From positions 1-35,142 of the forward strand of contig CAJADF010000060.1 in assembly GCA_903938485.1 (NCBI GenBank): 35,142 nucleotides of DNA. The letters are read 5' to 3'. Below, piece by piece: positions 8,776 through 18,239 of this stretch. The notes beneath the pieces were generated by a model that searched no databases, was not told the origin of the DNA, and worked only from the letters and a program-made list of their open reading frames with translations. Source of the stretch: an uncultured Methylococcaceae bacterium. GTDB lineage: Bacteria > Pseudomonadota > Gammaproteobacteria > Methylococcales > Methylomonadaceae. The position numbers and the translations under genes were made by a program. Within the stretch, counting starts at the first letter, position 1. Every line of letters starts with the position of its first letter.

Positions 8776-9789
8776 TTATTTTGCGTTAACAAAGGCAATA
8801 GTAGTATCTAACATACGATTTGAAAAACCCCATTCATTATCATACCAAGAAAGAACTTTCACTAAACGACCACCTAAAACTTTAGTTAATGGTGATTCAT
8901 AAATAGATGAAGCTGGATTGTGATTAAAATCAACAGAAACCAAAGGTCTTTCGTTGATATCTAATATACCTTTTAATGCACCATTAGAAGCTGAAGTTAA
9001 AATTTCATCAATTTCTGCTTTAGAGGTATCTCTAGAAGCTTGAAATGTTAAATCAACAACTGATACATTGATTGTTGGAACTCGCATGGCAAAACCATCC
9101 AATTTACCAGCAAGCTCTGGCAATACTAAACCTACAGCGGCTGCTGCACCCGTTTTAGTAGGAATCATAGATTGTGTAGCTGAACGTGCGCGACGTAAAT
9201 CACTGTGGTAAACATCGGTTAAAACTTGATCATTTGTATAAGAATGAATAGTAGTCATTAAACCACTTTCAATACCAATAACATCATTCAATGGTTTTAC
9301 GATAGGTGCTAAACAGTTTGTTGTACATGATGCGTTAGAAATAACTGTATCTGAAGCTTTCAAGGTGTCATGGTTAACACCGAAAACAATAGTACCATCA
9401 ACATCATCACCACCTGGCGCAGAAATGATAACTTTTTTAGCGCCAGCAGCAATGTGTGCAGACGCTTTTGCTTTACTAGTAAAGAAACCAGTACACTCAT
9501 GAACAACTTCTATACCTAGTTCTGCCCAAGGTAATTTAGATGGATCTCTTTCAGAGAAAACACGGATTCTATCACCATTGATAACAATATAATCACCATC
9601 GACAGCTACTTCAAATGGAAATTTACCATGCACAGAATCATATTGTGTTAAGTGAGCATTAGTATTGCTATCACCTAAGTCATTAATTGCAACTATTTGA
9701 ATTTCATTAGTGCGGCCTGACTCGTATAAGGCACGAACGATATTACGTCCAATACGACCATAACCATTGATTGCAACTTTAATTGGCAT
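8776..9789 (-). CDS. gap: Glyceraldehyde-3-phosphate dehydrogenase, type I
   Basis: Oxidises and phosphorylates glyceraldehyde 3-phosphate to 1,3-bisphosphoglycerate with NAD. The 337-residue protein has the Rossmann start [12 protein letters not shown] and the catalytic block [12 protein letters not shown] with C155. An Asp at about residue 37 (AINDLGD) suggests NAD rather than NADP preference. The C-terminal [12 protein letters not shown] is the classic family signature. A CTGGAG lies 8 bases before the ATG. It is promoter-proximal to pyk; pgk, often between or beside these genes in gammaproteobacteria, is missing here. Confidence 0.97.
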   Translation of the reverse strand: MPIKVAINGYGRIGRNIVRALYESGRTNEIQIVAINDLGDSNTNAHLTQYDSVHGKFPFEVAVDGDYIVINGDRIRVFSERDPSKLPWAELGIEVVHECTGFFTSKAKASAHIAAGAKKVIISAPGGDDVDGTIVFGVNHDTLKASDTVISNASCTTNCLAPIVKPLNDVIGIESGLMTTIHSYTNDQVLTDVYHSDLRRARSATQSMIPTKTGAAAAVGLVLPELAGKLDGFAMRVPTINVSVVDLTFQASRDTSKAEIDEILTSASNGALKGILDINERPLVSVDFNHNPASSIYESPLTKVLGGRLVKVLSWYDNEWGFSNRMLDTTIAFVNAK

Positions 9790-9854
9790 TGATAATCTCC
9801 AGAGTGATGTTTTAAAAAAATAAAAACTGATGAATTGAAACTTTTAACTTAGTA

Positions 9855-9884
9855 ACTATACCAAAATAGTAGGTGATTCGTCTA
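9855..9884 (-). promoter_or_regulatory. Candidate promoter for gap-pyk
   Basis: In the minus-strand sense, TAGACG (-35-like, 4 of 6 consensus) at 9879-9884 and TATAGT (-10-like, 5 of 6) at 9855-9860 are separated by 18 bases, 66 bases before the gap ATG. Found by eye only. Confidence 0.3.
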
Positions 9885-10075
9885 TGGATGATACGCAAAG
9901 TGTGCAAATGAGGATTAGAATTAAATATCTTAATCGCCATTTTTATCAAGCGTTAGAACTAAAAAAACAAAAAGTATTTAGATTCAACGTTACCCAGTAT
10001 AATTACTTATTTTATGTGAAATATTAATTATCTCACAACTCACCCACCACCTTTTCAAACTCTTAAGAGAATAAT

Positions 10076-11167
10076 ATGGCGCTGTATTGTGGAATTGTCG
10101 GTTTACCAAATGTCGGTAAATCAACCCTATTTAATGCTTTAACAAAAGCAAAAATTGCTGCTGAAAACTACCCTTTTTGTACTATTGATCCAAATGTGGG
10201 CGTTGTACCTGTCCCAGATTTGCGTATGGATAAATTAGCAGAAATTGTAAAGCCAGAAAGAATTCTCCCGACGACCATCGAATTTGTAGACATTGCGGGC
10301 TTAGTTGCAGGGGCCTCTAAAGGTGAAGGGTTAGGCAATAAGTTTCTTGCTAATATTCGCGAAACAGATGCTATTGCCCATGTTGTTAGATGCTTTCAAG
10401 ATGACAATGTTGTCCATGTTGCTGGAAAGGTTGATCCATTATCTGATATCGAAACAATCAATACAGAACTAGCACTTGCTGACATGTCATCCGTTGAAAA
10501 AGCCTTACTTAGATCAAGTAAAGTCGCTCGCACAGGTAATAAAGATGAACTTGTAAAAAAAGCAGTGCTGGAACAAGTACTAAAGCAATTAGAGGAAGGT
10601 CATCCTGTTCGTACATTACCCCTTTCCGATGATGAAAAAGCCTTAATCAAAGATTTGTGTTTAATGACGCTAAAACCAACTATGTATATTGCTAATGTAC
10701 AAGATGATGGTTTTGATAATAATCCGCTCTTAGATGCTGTAAAAACATTAGCAGAAAACGAAGGCGCTACCGTTGTACCTATTTGTGCGGCTATTGAAGC
10801 TGAAATAGCACAATTGGATGATGAAGAAAAAAAAGAATTTTTAGATGATTTAGGTCTTGAAGAACCAGGATTAAATCGAGTAGTTAGAGCTGGCTATGCG
10901 CTACTAAATCTTGCAACCTATTTCACCGCAGGTGTTAAAGAAGTTAGGGCTTGGACCATCCCTATTGGCGCCACTGCACCGCAAGCAGCTGGTGTAATAC
11001 ATAGTGACTTTGAAAAAGGCTTTATCCGTGCAGAAGTCATTTCATATGAAGATTACATTGCGAATAAAGGCGAACAAGGCGCAAAAGACGCTGGGAAATG
11101 GCGCCTAGAAGGCAAAGATTACATTGTAAAAGATGGTGATGTAGTTCATTTTAGGTTCAATGTTTGA
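10076..11167 (+). CDS. ychF: Redox-regulated ATPase YchF (OBG-family)
   Basis: Universally conserved Obg-family P-loop protein that binds ribosomes and prefers ATP over GTP. The 363 residues match the E. coli protein (363). The G1 motif [15 protein letters not shown] begins at about residue 8, the G3 region is [20 protein letters not shown], and the G4 position reads YIANVQDDG instead of NKxD, as expected for ATP-specific YchF. A C-terminal TGS domain ends in [14 protein letters not shown]. It is divergent from gap across 286 bases; pth, a frequent neighbour, is not present. Confidence 0.97.
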   Translation: MALYCGIVGLPNVGKSTLFNALTKAKIAAENYPFCTIDPNVGVVPVPDLRMDKLAEIVKPERILPTTIEFVDIAGLVAGASKGEGLGNKFLANIRETDAIAHVVRCFQDDNVVHVAGKVDPLSDIETINTELALADMSSVEKALLRSSKVARTGNKDELVKKAVLEQVLKQLEEGHPVRTLPLSDDEKALIKDLCLMTLKPTMYIANVQDDGFDNNPLLDAVKTLAENEGATVVPICAAIEAEIAQLDDEEKKEFLDDLGLEEPGLNRVVRAGYALLNLATYFTAGVKEVRAWTIPIGATAPQAAGVIHSDFEKGFIRAEVISYEDYIANKGEQGAKDAGKWRLEGKDYIVKDGDVVHFRFNV

Positions 11168-11221
11168 CAAATTTAGTCCGTATAACTATAATTCCACGTC
11201 TTAATAAGGACCAATTACCAA

Positions 11222-11298
11222 GGCGATATAGCTCAGTTGGTTAGAGCACGGGATTCATAACCCCGGGGTCGGTGGTTCAAATCCACCTATCGCCACCA
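11222..11298 (+). tRNA. tRNA-Met (CAT), elongator type
   Basis: A 77-base cloverleaf can be folded by hand. Acceptor GGCGATA pairs with TATCGCC, the D arm is GCTC-AGTTGGTTA-GAGC, the anticodon loop is TTCATAA (anticodon CAT), the variable loop is GGGTC, the T arm is GGTGG-TTCAAAT-CCACC, and ACCA is encoded. The anticodon stem CGGGA/CCCCG has an A-C mismatch next to the loop. A fully paired first acceptor base pair excludes initiator tRNA. The alternative is tRNA-Ile2, whose CAT anticodon is modified to lysidine; by sequence alone Met is more likely. Confidence 0.9.
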
Positions 11299-11304
11299 AA
11301 ATTC

Positions 11305-11338
11305 AAAGGCTTTTGCGTTTACGTCAGAGCCTTTTTTT
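11305..11338 (+). terminator. Intrinsic terminator after the tRNA
   Basis: AAAGGCT (11305-11311) pairs with AGCCTTT (11328-11334), followed by more T residues. It begins 7 bases after the tRNA 3' end, so it ends the tRNA (or ychF-tRNA) transcript. Confidence 0.8.
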
Positions 11339-11474
11339 ATGTCTTAGTTAAATCTGTTTTAAAATTAAAATAGCGCTTTTATCTAAAAATATACACCTAC
11401 TCGATACTATTGATGTTTTTTAATAACACAATACTTGATTAGTGGGCAACCCGCCCATAGAATATCAAAACAAA

Positions 11475-11504
11475 TTGACAATACTCAAACTACCGATTTA
11501 ATAA
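11475..11504 (+). promoter_or_regulatory. Candidate promoter upstream of sua5
   Basis: A perfect TTGACA at 11475-11480 is followed after 17-18 bases by a poor -10 (TTAATA or TAATAA at 11498-11504). It sits about 80 bases before the sua5 ATG in an otherwise featureless AT-rich spacer (11339-11584). Confidence 0.3.
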
Positions 11505-11584
11505 ACTGTATAAATTTTGTGCACTTATAAATCTGCACATAAGCATACATGTTAATAGTGTAAGATTAATATTAAACGTATAAT

Positions 11585-12586
11585 ATGAAACCGATTTTTG
11601 CTGATAACGCCGCCATTGACCAAGCCACTTCTTTACTGAGCCAAGGAAAACTAGTCGCTTTTCCTACTGAAACAGTTTATGGACTAGGTGCTGATGCATC
11701 AAACCCTGAAGCTGTTAAGCAAATATTCAATGTTAAAGGAAGACCGACTAATCACCCTCTTATCGTCCATATTAGTGACATTGACCAACTTAAGTTTTGG
11801 GCTCAAAAAATACCTGATAGCGCAAAAAAACTTGCAGCAAGATTCTGGCCTGGCCCTTTAACTTTAATTCTTAATAAAAAAACCGATGTTCCTTTAGAAG
11901 TAACCGGCGGTCAAAACACCATCGCAATAAGAATACCAGATCACCCCGTCGCTCTAGCTTTACTCAATAAATTTGAAGGGGGTATAGCCGCACCTTCAGC
12001 AAACATTTTTTCTAGAATAAGCCCAACGCAAGCATCACACGTTGAGGAAGAATTAGGTGACAATGTGGATTTGATCCTTGATGGCGGTGCTTGTAGAGTA
12101 GGCGTAGAATCTACAATTGTTGATTTAACTGGCCCCATTCCCAAATTATTAAGACCTGGTCATATCAGCGTGGCTGAAATTGAAGCAGTCCTTGAGACCG
12201 AATTATTAATAGCCACCCCAATTCAAAAAGAAGCCAAATCTACCGAAAATCGCGCCCCAGGTATGATGTCATCACACTACGCTCCAATAACACCGGCAGC
12301 CTTATGTGAACATGACAAATTACCAGCCATTTTAAATAACTTACGTACACAAAATAAACGAGTTGGATTACTGTCGTACCAATTTAATCCGCCAGAAAAC
12401 AGATTGATGCACATGTTGTGTATGCCTGAACAAGCAGAAAGTTATGCTCAAATTTTATACACCTGCTTACGCGATTTAGACAGTAGAGAATTAGATATAA
12501 TTTTAATTGAGGAAACACCCGATACAGAAGCGTGGCGCGCAATTAATGACCGCATCAAAAAAGCAACAGCCGCTTTGAAAGATTAA
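11585..12586 (+). CDS. sua5: Threonylcarbamoyl-AMP synthase, Sua5 type
   Basis: Makes threonylcarbamoyl-AMP from threonine, bicarbonate and ATP for the t6A37 modification of ANN-reading tRNAs. The YrdC/TsaC domain (about residues 1-205) shows GKLVAFPTETVYGLGADA, KGRPTNHPLIVHI, WPGPLTLIL and APSANIFSRISPT. A linker with RAPGMMSSHYAP leads to a C-terminal Sua5 domain (about 236-333). At 333 residues it is the long Sua5 form, not the 190-residue TsaC of E. coli. Start ATG 11585 is the only reasonable one. It is convergent with dsbC. Confidence 0.93.
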   Translation: MKPIFADNAAIDQATSLLSQGKLVAFPTETVYGLGADASNPEAVKQIFNVKGRPTNHPLIVHISDIDQLKFWAQKIPDSAKKLAARFWPGPLTLILNKKTDVPLEVTGGQNTIAIRIPDHPVALALLNKFEGGIAAPSANIFSRISPTQASHVEEELGDNVDLILDGGACRVGVESTIVDLTGPIPKLLRPGHISVAEIEAVLETELLIATPIQKEAKSTENRAPGMMSSHYAPITPAALCEHDKLPAILNNLRTQNKRVGLLSYQFNPPENRLMHMLCMPEQAESYAQILYTCLRDLDSRELDIILIEETPDTEAWRAINDRIKKATAALKD

Positions 12587-12603
12587 TTAGTTTACTTTTT
12601 TTG

Positions 12604-12646
12604 AAAAACCCTGCACGAACCTGTTTTAATTACATATCATGCAAGG
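12604..12646 (-). terminator. Probable terminator of dsbC
   Basis: In the minus sense CCTTGCA (12640-12646) pairs with TGCAGGG (12609-12615), 7 bp including one G-T pair, with a long 24-base loop and then TTTTT. It lies 27 bases past the dsbC stop, in the gap shared with convergent sua5. Confidence 0.45.
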
Positions 12647-12672
12647 CTTAAATTATCTATTTAGAATGAATC

Positions 12673-13401
12673 TTATTTTGCAACTTTTTCTTGAGCTAAT
12701 GTTGCAAATAATTGTTTTGCTGGCAAATACCCAGGATAGATATTACCGTTCTCGGATATAATTGTTGGAGTACCATTTAATCCAAAATCATTTACTAATT
12801 GCATATGCTCATCAACTGGGTTTTCACAGGTCTTTACGGGTAACGCCTGATCTTTTTTTGCGGTTGTTAAAGCAGCGTTTCTATCTTCTGAACACCAAAC
12901 AGAAACTGCTTTATCATAGGACTCTGAGCCTTTTCCTGCTCTAGGAAAAAACAGATACTGTATAGTAATTCCTTCAGCTAAATATTGATCAATTTCAGAA
13001 TGCAACTTACGGCAATAACCACAGTCAATATCAGTAAATATTGTAACGGTATATTTTGATATTTTAGGTTTAAATACCACCATTTTTGACTGACCCAATT
13101 TGCTAATAGCTAATTGACGAGCACCATTTAACTTCTCTTTAGTTAAATCTTGATTTGTAGCCATATCAATTAGTTGACCAGGCAATAAGTATTTACCATT
13201 TTCTGACACATAATAAATATTAACACCAACCATTACTTCATATAAGCCTTTAACTTCTGAAGGCTTTATTGAATCAATTTTCATTGTAGGCATTGATTTA
13301 GTTAATGCCTGTCTTACAGCAAGCTCATCTGCATTAGCAACAATCAAAAAACAAGTTGCACTCAACAACAAAACACTCGCGGCCTTAATTACGTTATTCA
13401 T
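12673..13401 (-). CDS. dsbC: Periplasmic disulfide isomerase DsbC
   Basis: Dimeric V-shaped isomerase that reshuffles wrong disulfides in periplasmic proteins and is kept reduced by DsbD. The 242 residues include a signal peptide (about 1-24, cleavage near ANA-DE), an N-terminal dimerisation domain (about 25-90), a linker helix, and a thioredoxin-like domain with catalytic CGYC at C127/C130. A second Cys pair (VWCSEDRN and KTCENP) matches the structural disulfide of DsbC, and NGTPTII carries the cis-Pro. The start ATG has GAGAACTTT just upstream. It lies 65 bases downstream of rseP on the same strand, perhaps co-transcribed with the envelope genes. Confidence 0.93.
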   Translation of the reverse strand: MNNVIKAASVLLLSATCFLIVANADELAVRQALTKSMPTMKIDSIKPSEVKGLYEVMVGVNIYYVSENGKYLLPGQLIDMATNQDLTKEKLNGARQLAISKLGQSKMVVFKPKISKYTVTIFTDIDCGYCRKLHSEIDQYLAEGITIQYLFFPRAGKGSESYDKAVSVWCSEDRNAALTTAKKDQALPVKTCENPVDEHMQLVNDFGLNGTPTIISENGNIYPGYLPAKQLFATLAQEKVAK

Positions 13402-13466
13402 AAAGTTCTCGTGATTTAAAAAATGGTTGTGAAATATTCATGTTGAGAATGCTTAATTGCACTGAA

Positions 13467-14828
13467 TCAATTAAATAAGCGCTGTACATCCATAAACATA
13501 GCTAAGGACATCAATAATAACAGTAAAGACATGCCTACCTGCTGAAAAAACATTTGTATTCTTTGTGGCACGGGTTTGCCAGCCAAACCCTCTAATACAA
13601 AAAACATCAAATGCCCTCCGTCTAATACCGGTATAGGTAATAAGTTCAAAACACCTAAACTTACACTAACTAATGCCATAAATCTAAAAAAAGCACTGAC
13701 GCCCAAATTAGCAGATTGACCTGCATATTGAGCAATACTTATTGGACCACTCAAGTTTTCAACTGAAGCTTTCCCAATAAACATTTTACCCAGCATTTTT
13801 AAAGTAGACATAGCGTAATCTGCAGTAGCTTGAAAAGCGACTGGTATAGCATCTAATGGAGATAGTTGATATTTAACTTGGATTGCTTTTTGAATGTCAT
13901 CTGGAACATAAACAGATGCACCGATTTTGCCTTCTACAACCTTCTCCATTTGTTCTTTTTTAGGCGTTATTTTAATAGGTATTAAAACCCCTGCTCGATC
14001 AACAATTAGATTAATTGTTATTTCGGGACGTTTTTTTACGAGCCAAACCCAATGCATCCAATCATTTATTGCTATTCCATCCGCACTAACTATTAGATCA
14101 CCCTTTTGTAACCCAGCTAATAAAGCAGAACTATCTGGCAAAACATTGCCAATAATAGGCTTCAATCTTGGAGACCATGGTTTAAGTCCTAATTCTTGAT
14201 ATAGAATCTGAGGACTTTTAGTATTCTCTTCAGTTAAAAAAAGTGATTTTGAAGTAAAAATACCATCAAATTGCTTTACGGTTACTTTAATTTCTTTATT
14301 GCCATTTAACGCTTCAGATACTATTTCGCTTATGGCCTCTGACCAAATTGGAGTTAATTTATCATCTATAGAGATAATTTCATCGCCTTCAACAAAACCT
14401 GCTCTATAAGCAATTGTTTCGTGATTAACTTCACCAATTATTGGTTTTATGCCAATCTCACCTATAACAAAAACAATCCATAAAAGCAGTGTGGCAAGTA
14501 TTAAATTAAAAATAGGACCCGCAGCAACTATCAAAGACCTAGCCCATAAGGTTTGTCGATTAAAAGCATAGGGTAAGTCCTCTAGGCTTACATCGCCTTC
14601 CCTCTCATCAACCATTTTGACATACCCACCCAAGGGGATTGCGGAAATTACATACTCAGTTGTTTGAGGGTTTCGTTGATAAGACCATAAAATTTTACCG
14701 AAACCAACTGAAAAACGGATTACCTTAACACCTACTTTACGAGCCACCCAGTAATGTCCAAACTCATGGAACGATACCAGTACGCCAATGACAATAACAA
14801 AGTAAAATAGTGTATGTATTAAATCCAT
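13467..14828 (-). CDS. rseP: RIP zinc metalloprotease RseP
   Basis: Site-2 intramembrane protease that cuts anti-sigma factor RseA after DegS, releasing sigma-E, and also removes remnant signal peptides. The 453 residues match the family (E. coli 450). The zinc motif HEFGH is at residues 21-25 in the first TM segment, followed by RFSVGFGKILWSY; two PDZ domains span about 110-300; NLLPIPVLDGGH near residue 400 holds the third zinc ligand Asp. Its ATG overlaps the dxr stop by one base (TAATG), so the two are translationally coupled. Confidence 0.96.
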   Translation of the reverse strand: MDLIHTLFYFVIVIGVLVSFHEFGHYWVARKVGVKVIRFSVGFGKILWSYQRNPQTTEYVISAIPLGGYVKMVDEREGDVSLEDLPYAFNRQTLWARSLIVAAGPIFNLILATLLLWIVFVIGEIGIKPIIGEVNHETIAYRAGFVEGDEIISIDDKLTPIWSEAISEIVSEALNGNKEIKVTVKQFDGIFTSKSLFLTEENTKSPQILYQELGLKPWSPRLKPIIGNVLPDSSALLAGLQKGDLIVSADGIAINDWMHWVWLVKKRPEITINLIVDRAGVLIPIKITPKKEQMEKVVEGKIGASVYVPDDIQKAIQVKYQLSPLDAIPVAFQATADYAMSTLKMLGKMFIGKASVENLSGPISIAQYAGQSANLGVSAFFRFMALVSVSLGVLNLLPIPVLDGGHLMFFVLEGLAGKPVPQRIQMFFQQVGMSLLLLLMSLAMFMDVQRLFN

Positions 14829-16012
14829 TATTTGCTTAACTCTAATATCAATTGATTTGCAATTACCCTAGCACTTTGATCTGTTTCCAGAATTATTTCA
14901 ATTGTACTAGCAGGACTTACCTCAAATTTATCCATACAACCTTCAATTATCAATGGTATATCAGTAAAGCGTATTTTTTCATTTAAAAATGCTTCGACGG
15001 CTATTTCATTCGCCGCATTTAAAACAGTTGGAATAATACCACCTAAATTAATTGCTTTATAAGCTAATCGTAAGCATGGAAATCTGTCTAAATTAGGTTC
15101 CTCGAAATCCATTCGACGTACATCAAAAATATTTAGCGGCTCAACGCCTGATTCAAACCTATCAGGCCATGCCATAGAATAGGCAATTGGTACACGCATA
15201 TCTGGATTACCCATTTGGGCTAAAACTGTACCATCAACATAATCAACCATACTATGAATGATACTTTGAGGATGAATAACAACCTGAATTTGATCTGGAT
15301 TCATAGCGAATAATATGCAGGCTTCAATCATTTCTAAGCCTTTATTCATCATAGTTGCTGAATCTACCGATATTTTTTTGCCCATATCCCAATTCGGATG
15401 CGCTACAGCTTGTGCTGGCGTCACATTTATCAATTGATCTAACGGCATTTCACGAAATGGACCACCTGAAGCGGTCAATAATATGCGTCTAGCTTCCTTT
15501 GCTTGCATGCCTGATTTATATCCTGCCGGCATGCACTGAAAAATAGCATTGTGCTCACTATCAATCGGTAATAACTGTGCACCCGATTGTGCAACTGCAT
15601 CCATAAAGATATCACCGGACATGACTAAAGCTTCTTTATTAGCTAAAAGAATTATTTTTCCAGCCTTCGCTGCAGCTAAACTTGGTGGTAAACCAGCAGC
15701 CCCAACAATTGCAGCCATCACGGAGTCTACATTTTCCAATGTTGCTACATATTCTAAAGATGGAGCACCTGACAAAACTTTAATGTCAGAAATAGCAGAA
15801 CCTTTCAATTTATCTGAAAACACTTGTGCATTTGCTTCACTAACAACCACCACATACTCAGGGTGATGAATTAAGCATTGTTCGAATAATAAATCTATAT
15901 TATTGTTTGCCGTTAATGCAACAACCTTATACAGGTGTTTATGCCTAGCAGCTACATCTAAGGTACTAACACCGATAGACCCTGTCGCACCTAATATACA
16001 CAAGCCTTTCAT
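14828..16012 (-). CDS. dxr: 1-deoxy-D-xylulose-5-phosphate reductoisomerase
   Basis: NADPH enzyme that converts DXP to 2-C-methyl-erythritol 4-phosphate, the second MEP step, following the dxs product at the left of the window. The 394 residues show the NADPH-binding LGATGSIGVSTLDV at the N terminus, LLANKEALVMSGD, the metal-binding LPIDSEHNAIFQC and the substrate-binding TASGGPFRE and MGKKISVDSATMMNKGLE blocks. The start ATG overlaps the cdsA stop by four bases (ATGA). Confidence 0.97.
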   Translation of the reverse strand: MKGLCILGATGSIGVSTLDVAARHKHLYKVVALTANNNIDLLFEQCLIHHPEYVVVVSEANAQVFSDKLKGSAISDIKVLSGAPSLEYVATLENVDSVMAAIVGAAGLPPSLAAAKAGKIILLANKEALVMSGDIFMDAVAQSGAQLLPIDSEHNAIFQCMPAGYKSGMQAKEARRILLTASGGPFREMPLDQLINVTPAQAVAHPNWDMGKKISVDSATMMNKGLEMIEACILFAMNPDQIQVVIHPQSIIHSMVDYVDGTVLAQMGNPDMRVPIAYSMAWPDRFESGVEPLNIFDVRRMDFEEPNLDRFPCLRLAYKAINLGGIIPTVLNAANEIAVEAFLNEKIRFTDIPLIIEGCMDKFEVSPASTIEIILETDQSARVIANQLILELSK

Positions 16013-16890
16013 GAATCTAACCCAATCAAAATAATACCCGCATAAAACAAAGGAATGGCGGCAATTAAACTATCAATTCGATCTAAAACACCACCGTGTC
16101 CTGGCAAGGTATTTCCACTGTCTTTAACTCCGCCTTGACGTTTAACTACACTGATAAATAAATCGCCATATACTGAAATCATAACCGTTATTAATGACAA
16201 TAATACAAAATCAAATATTCTTGTCCAAACAAACCCATCTCTAATACTATAATAACCGATAAATGAAACGGCTAAAATCAACCCTAAAACCAATGCGCCT
16301 CGAACACCTGCCACTGTTTTACCTGGGCTTATTTCAGGCGCTAATTTAGTTGTACCCCACTTTCTACCTGAAAAATATGCTGCCACATCAGCACCCCAAA
16401 TCAAAAGCAAAAAAAACATTGTCATTTCAGGACCATAAAAAGCTCTTAAACGTGTTAAAAACATCCAAGCTGAAAGCAATATAAACCAACCAATTAAGGT
16501 TTTATATTTCATTTTTAATTCAAGATTTATCAGATTAACGGGTACATTTCTAATTAAAATCATAGCCGTTATCCAAAATATAACCGGCGCAATCACAAAC
16601 CACTCCAAAATACCTGAATAATCTCGCACATCTGGCCAATCCGTTAATGTAGCAATCAACTCAAGTATTTGCGTCCAGAAATGCAAACCTAGCATAGGTA
16701 AAATCAATACCACTAAGAACAAAATCCGTTTATATACTGTAGAAATACTAACTAAATTAGTCCATTCCCACGCAGCCATCAACGTTATCGCTGCAATTAA
16801 AAGAGAGAAATATTCAATTGGTAATTCAAAAACTGCTAGTGCAATTAGAGCTGCCAAAATTGTTGCTGTTATTATTCTTGTTAGTAACAT
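16009..16890 (-). CDS. cdsA: Phosphatidate cytidylyltransferase (CDP-diacylglycerol synthase)
   Basis: Integral membrane enzyme that makes CDP-diacylglycerol from phosphatidate and CTP for all phospholipids. The 293-residue protein has about eight hydrophobic segments and the C-terminal CDS signature SVVKRQGGVKDSGNTLPGHG followed by GVLDRIDS, with the conserved Lys-Asp and the Asp of DRIDS. SPGKTVAGVRG is a further conserved loop. It lies 21 bases after uppS and overlaps dxr by four bases, within the envelope block. No clear Shine-Dalgarno is seen. Confidence 0.95.
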   Translation of the reverse strand: MLLTRIITATILAALIALAVFELPIEYFSLLIAAITLMAAWEWTNLVSISTVYKRILFLVVLILPMLGLHFWTQILELIATLTDWPDVRDYSGILEWFVIAPVIFWITAMILIRNVPVNLINLELKMKYKTLIGWFILLSAWMFLTRLRAFYGPEMTMFFLLLIWGADVAAYFSGRKWGTTKLAPEISPGKTVAGVRGALVLGLILAVSFIGYYSIRDGFVWTRIFDFVLLSLITVMISVYGDLFISVVKRQGGVKDSGNTLPGHGGVLDRIDSLIAAIPLFYAGIILIGLDS

Positions 16891-16911
16891 TGTGTAAACT
16901 TTTATTGGAGG

Positions 16912-17670
16912 TTATAAGGTGACTGATTGATTAAGAACTTGTTCACTCGTGTGACCGAAACGTCGTTGCCGACTTTTAAAACTCTTAACAGCCTCATCAA
17001 GAGATCTCTGATCAAAATCAGGCCAGAGAATGGATGTAAAGTACATTTCTGTATAAGCCAATTGCCATAACATAAAATTACTTACGCGCTGCTCACCACC
17101 AGTCCTTATAAAAAGATCCGGCTCTGGTAAGCCTGCCGTCGATAAATGATCACTAATCAGTTGCTCAGTTATTTCTTGTTTTTCTATTGCACCGACCGCC
17201 ATTTTATCAATGACTTTTTGAGTTGCCTGACATAAATCCCAGCGCCCACCGTAATTAACTGCAATAATCAAAGTTAATCTTGTGTTTGATTGGGTTTGCA
17301 ACTCTGCTTCTATCATTTTTTGCTGTAATTTATCAGAGAAAGCAGTTCTATCACCAATAAATCTTAAGCGTACATTTTTTGCATCAAGTCTATTTATTTC
17401 TCTTTGTAATGAAGACATAAAAAGAGACATTAATAAATCCACTTCTGCAACCGGTCTTCGCCAGTTTTCACTACTAAAAGCGAATAGTGTTACAACTTCA
17501 ACAGAATTATTTGCACAATATTCTACTGTGTTACGAACCGATTTAACGCCCGCTCTATGACCAACTGCCCGCGGCATAAATCGCTTTTGCGCCCAACGAC
17601 CATTACCATCCATAATAATAGCAATATGTTTAGGCATATTTTTGTTATAGATATCAACACTAAGGGACAT
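16912..17670 (-). CDS. uppS: Undecaprenyl diphosphate synthase
   Basis: cis-Prenyltransferase that extends farnesyl diphosphate (the IspA product) with eight isopentenyl units to the lipid carrier used for peptidoglycan, O-antigen and other glycans. The conserved IAIIMDGNGRWAQKR carries the catalytic Asp, then GHRAG, FAFSSENWRRP, IAVNYGGRWD, and RTGGEQRVSNFMLWQLAYTE. I choose ATG 17670 (252 residues) over the TTG at 17679, because AGG is spaced 10 bases upstream of the ATG. It starts 11 bases after the frr stop. Confidence 0.96.
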   Translation of the reverse strand: MSLSVDIYNKNMPKHIAIIMDGNGRWAQKRFMPRAVGHRAGVKSVRNTVEYCANNSVEVVTLFAFSSENWRRPVAEVDLLMSLFMSSLQREINRLDAKNVRLRFIGDRTAFSDKLQQKMIEAELQTQSNTRLTLIIAVNYGGRWDLCQATQKVIDKMAVGAIEKQEITEQLISDHLSTAGLPEPDLFIRTGGEQRVSNFMLWQLAYTEMYFTSILWPDFDQRSLDEAVKSFKSRQRRFGHTSEQVLNQSVTL

Positions 17671-17681
17671 TAATATCAAGC

Positions 17682-18239
17682 CTATATAGATAAGAGATCG
17701 GCCTCTTTAGCTTCTAATAGTTTTTCAATATCTTTAATGTACTGATCGGTAATTTTTTGAATTTTTTCTTCACCAGCACGCGCTTCATCTTCTGAAATCA
17801 GTTTTTCTTTTAACGCTTCTTTAATTTCAGAATTTGCATCACGACGTATATTTCTTATGGCTACTCGACCATTTTCAGATTCACTTTTAACCATTTTAAC
17901 TAAATTACGTCGACGTTCTTCAGTCAAGGCCGGCAAAGGAATACGTATAGTCATGCCATTTGTAGCAGGATTCAAACCTAAATCAGACTTCATAATGGCT
18001 TTTTCAATAGCCTGAACCATACCCTTTTCCCAAGGTGTAATTGTTAATGTTCGAGCATCTTCAACCGCAACATTAGCAACTTGAGACAAAGCGGACTCAG
18101 TTCCATAGTAAGACACACTAATTTGATCGAGTAGACTTGGGTGGGCTCTACCCGTTCTAATTTTTGAAAACTCATGTTTTAATGCTTCGATACTTTTCCC
18201 CATACGTGTCGCTGCATCTTGTTGAATATCACTAATCAT
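17682..18239 (-). CDS. frr: Ribosome recycling factor
   Basis: With EF-G it splits the post-termination ribosome. Using the ATG at 18239 it has 185 residues, exactly the E. coli length; the preceding TTG would add one residue. Visible motifs are [20 protein letters not shown], the domain II segment up to [16 protein letters not shown], and [20 protein letters not shown]. The ATG overlaps the pyrH TGA by one base (TGATG), so translation is coupled. Confidence 0.97.
   Translation of the reverse strand: MISDIQQDAATRMGKSIEALKHEFSKIRTGRAHPSLLDQISVSYYGTESALSQVANVAVEDARTLTITPWEKGMVQAIEKAIMKSDLGLNPATNGMTIRIPLPALTEERRRNLVKMVKSESENGRVAIRNIRRDANSEIKEALKEKLISEDEARAGEEKIQKITDQYIKDIEKLLEAKEADLLSI

Noticed and set aside
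9884-10027. A 47-codon open frame (MDDTQSVQMRIRIKYLN...) on the plus strand in the gap between gap and ychF.
   Set aside because: No Shine-Dalgarno, it overlaps the likely gap promoter, and the composition gives no recognisable family; short ATG frames are common by chance.
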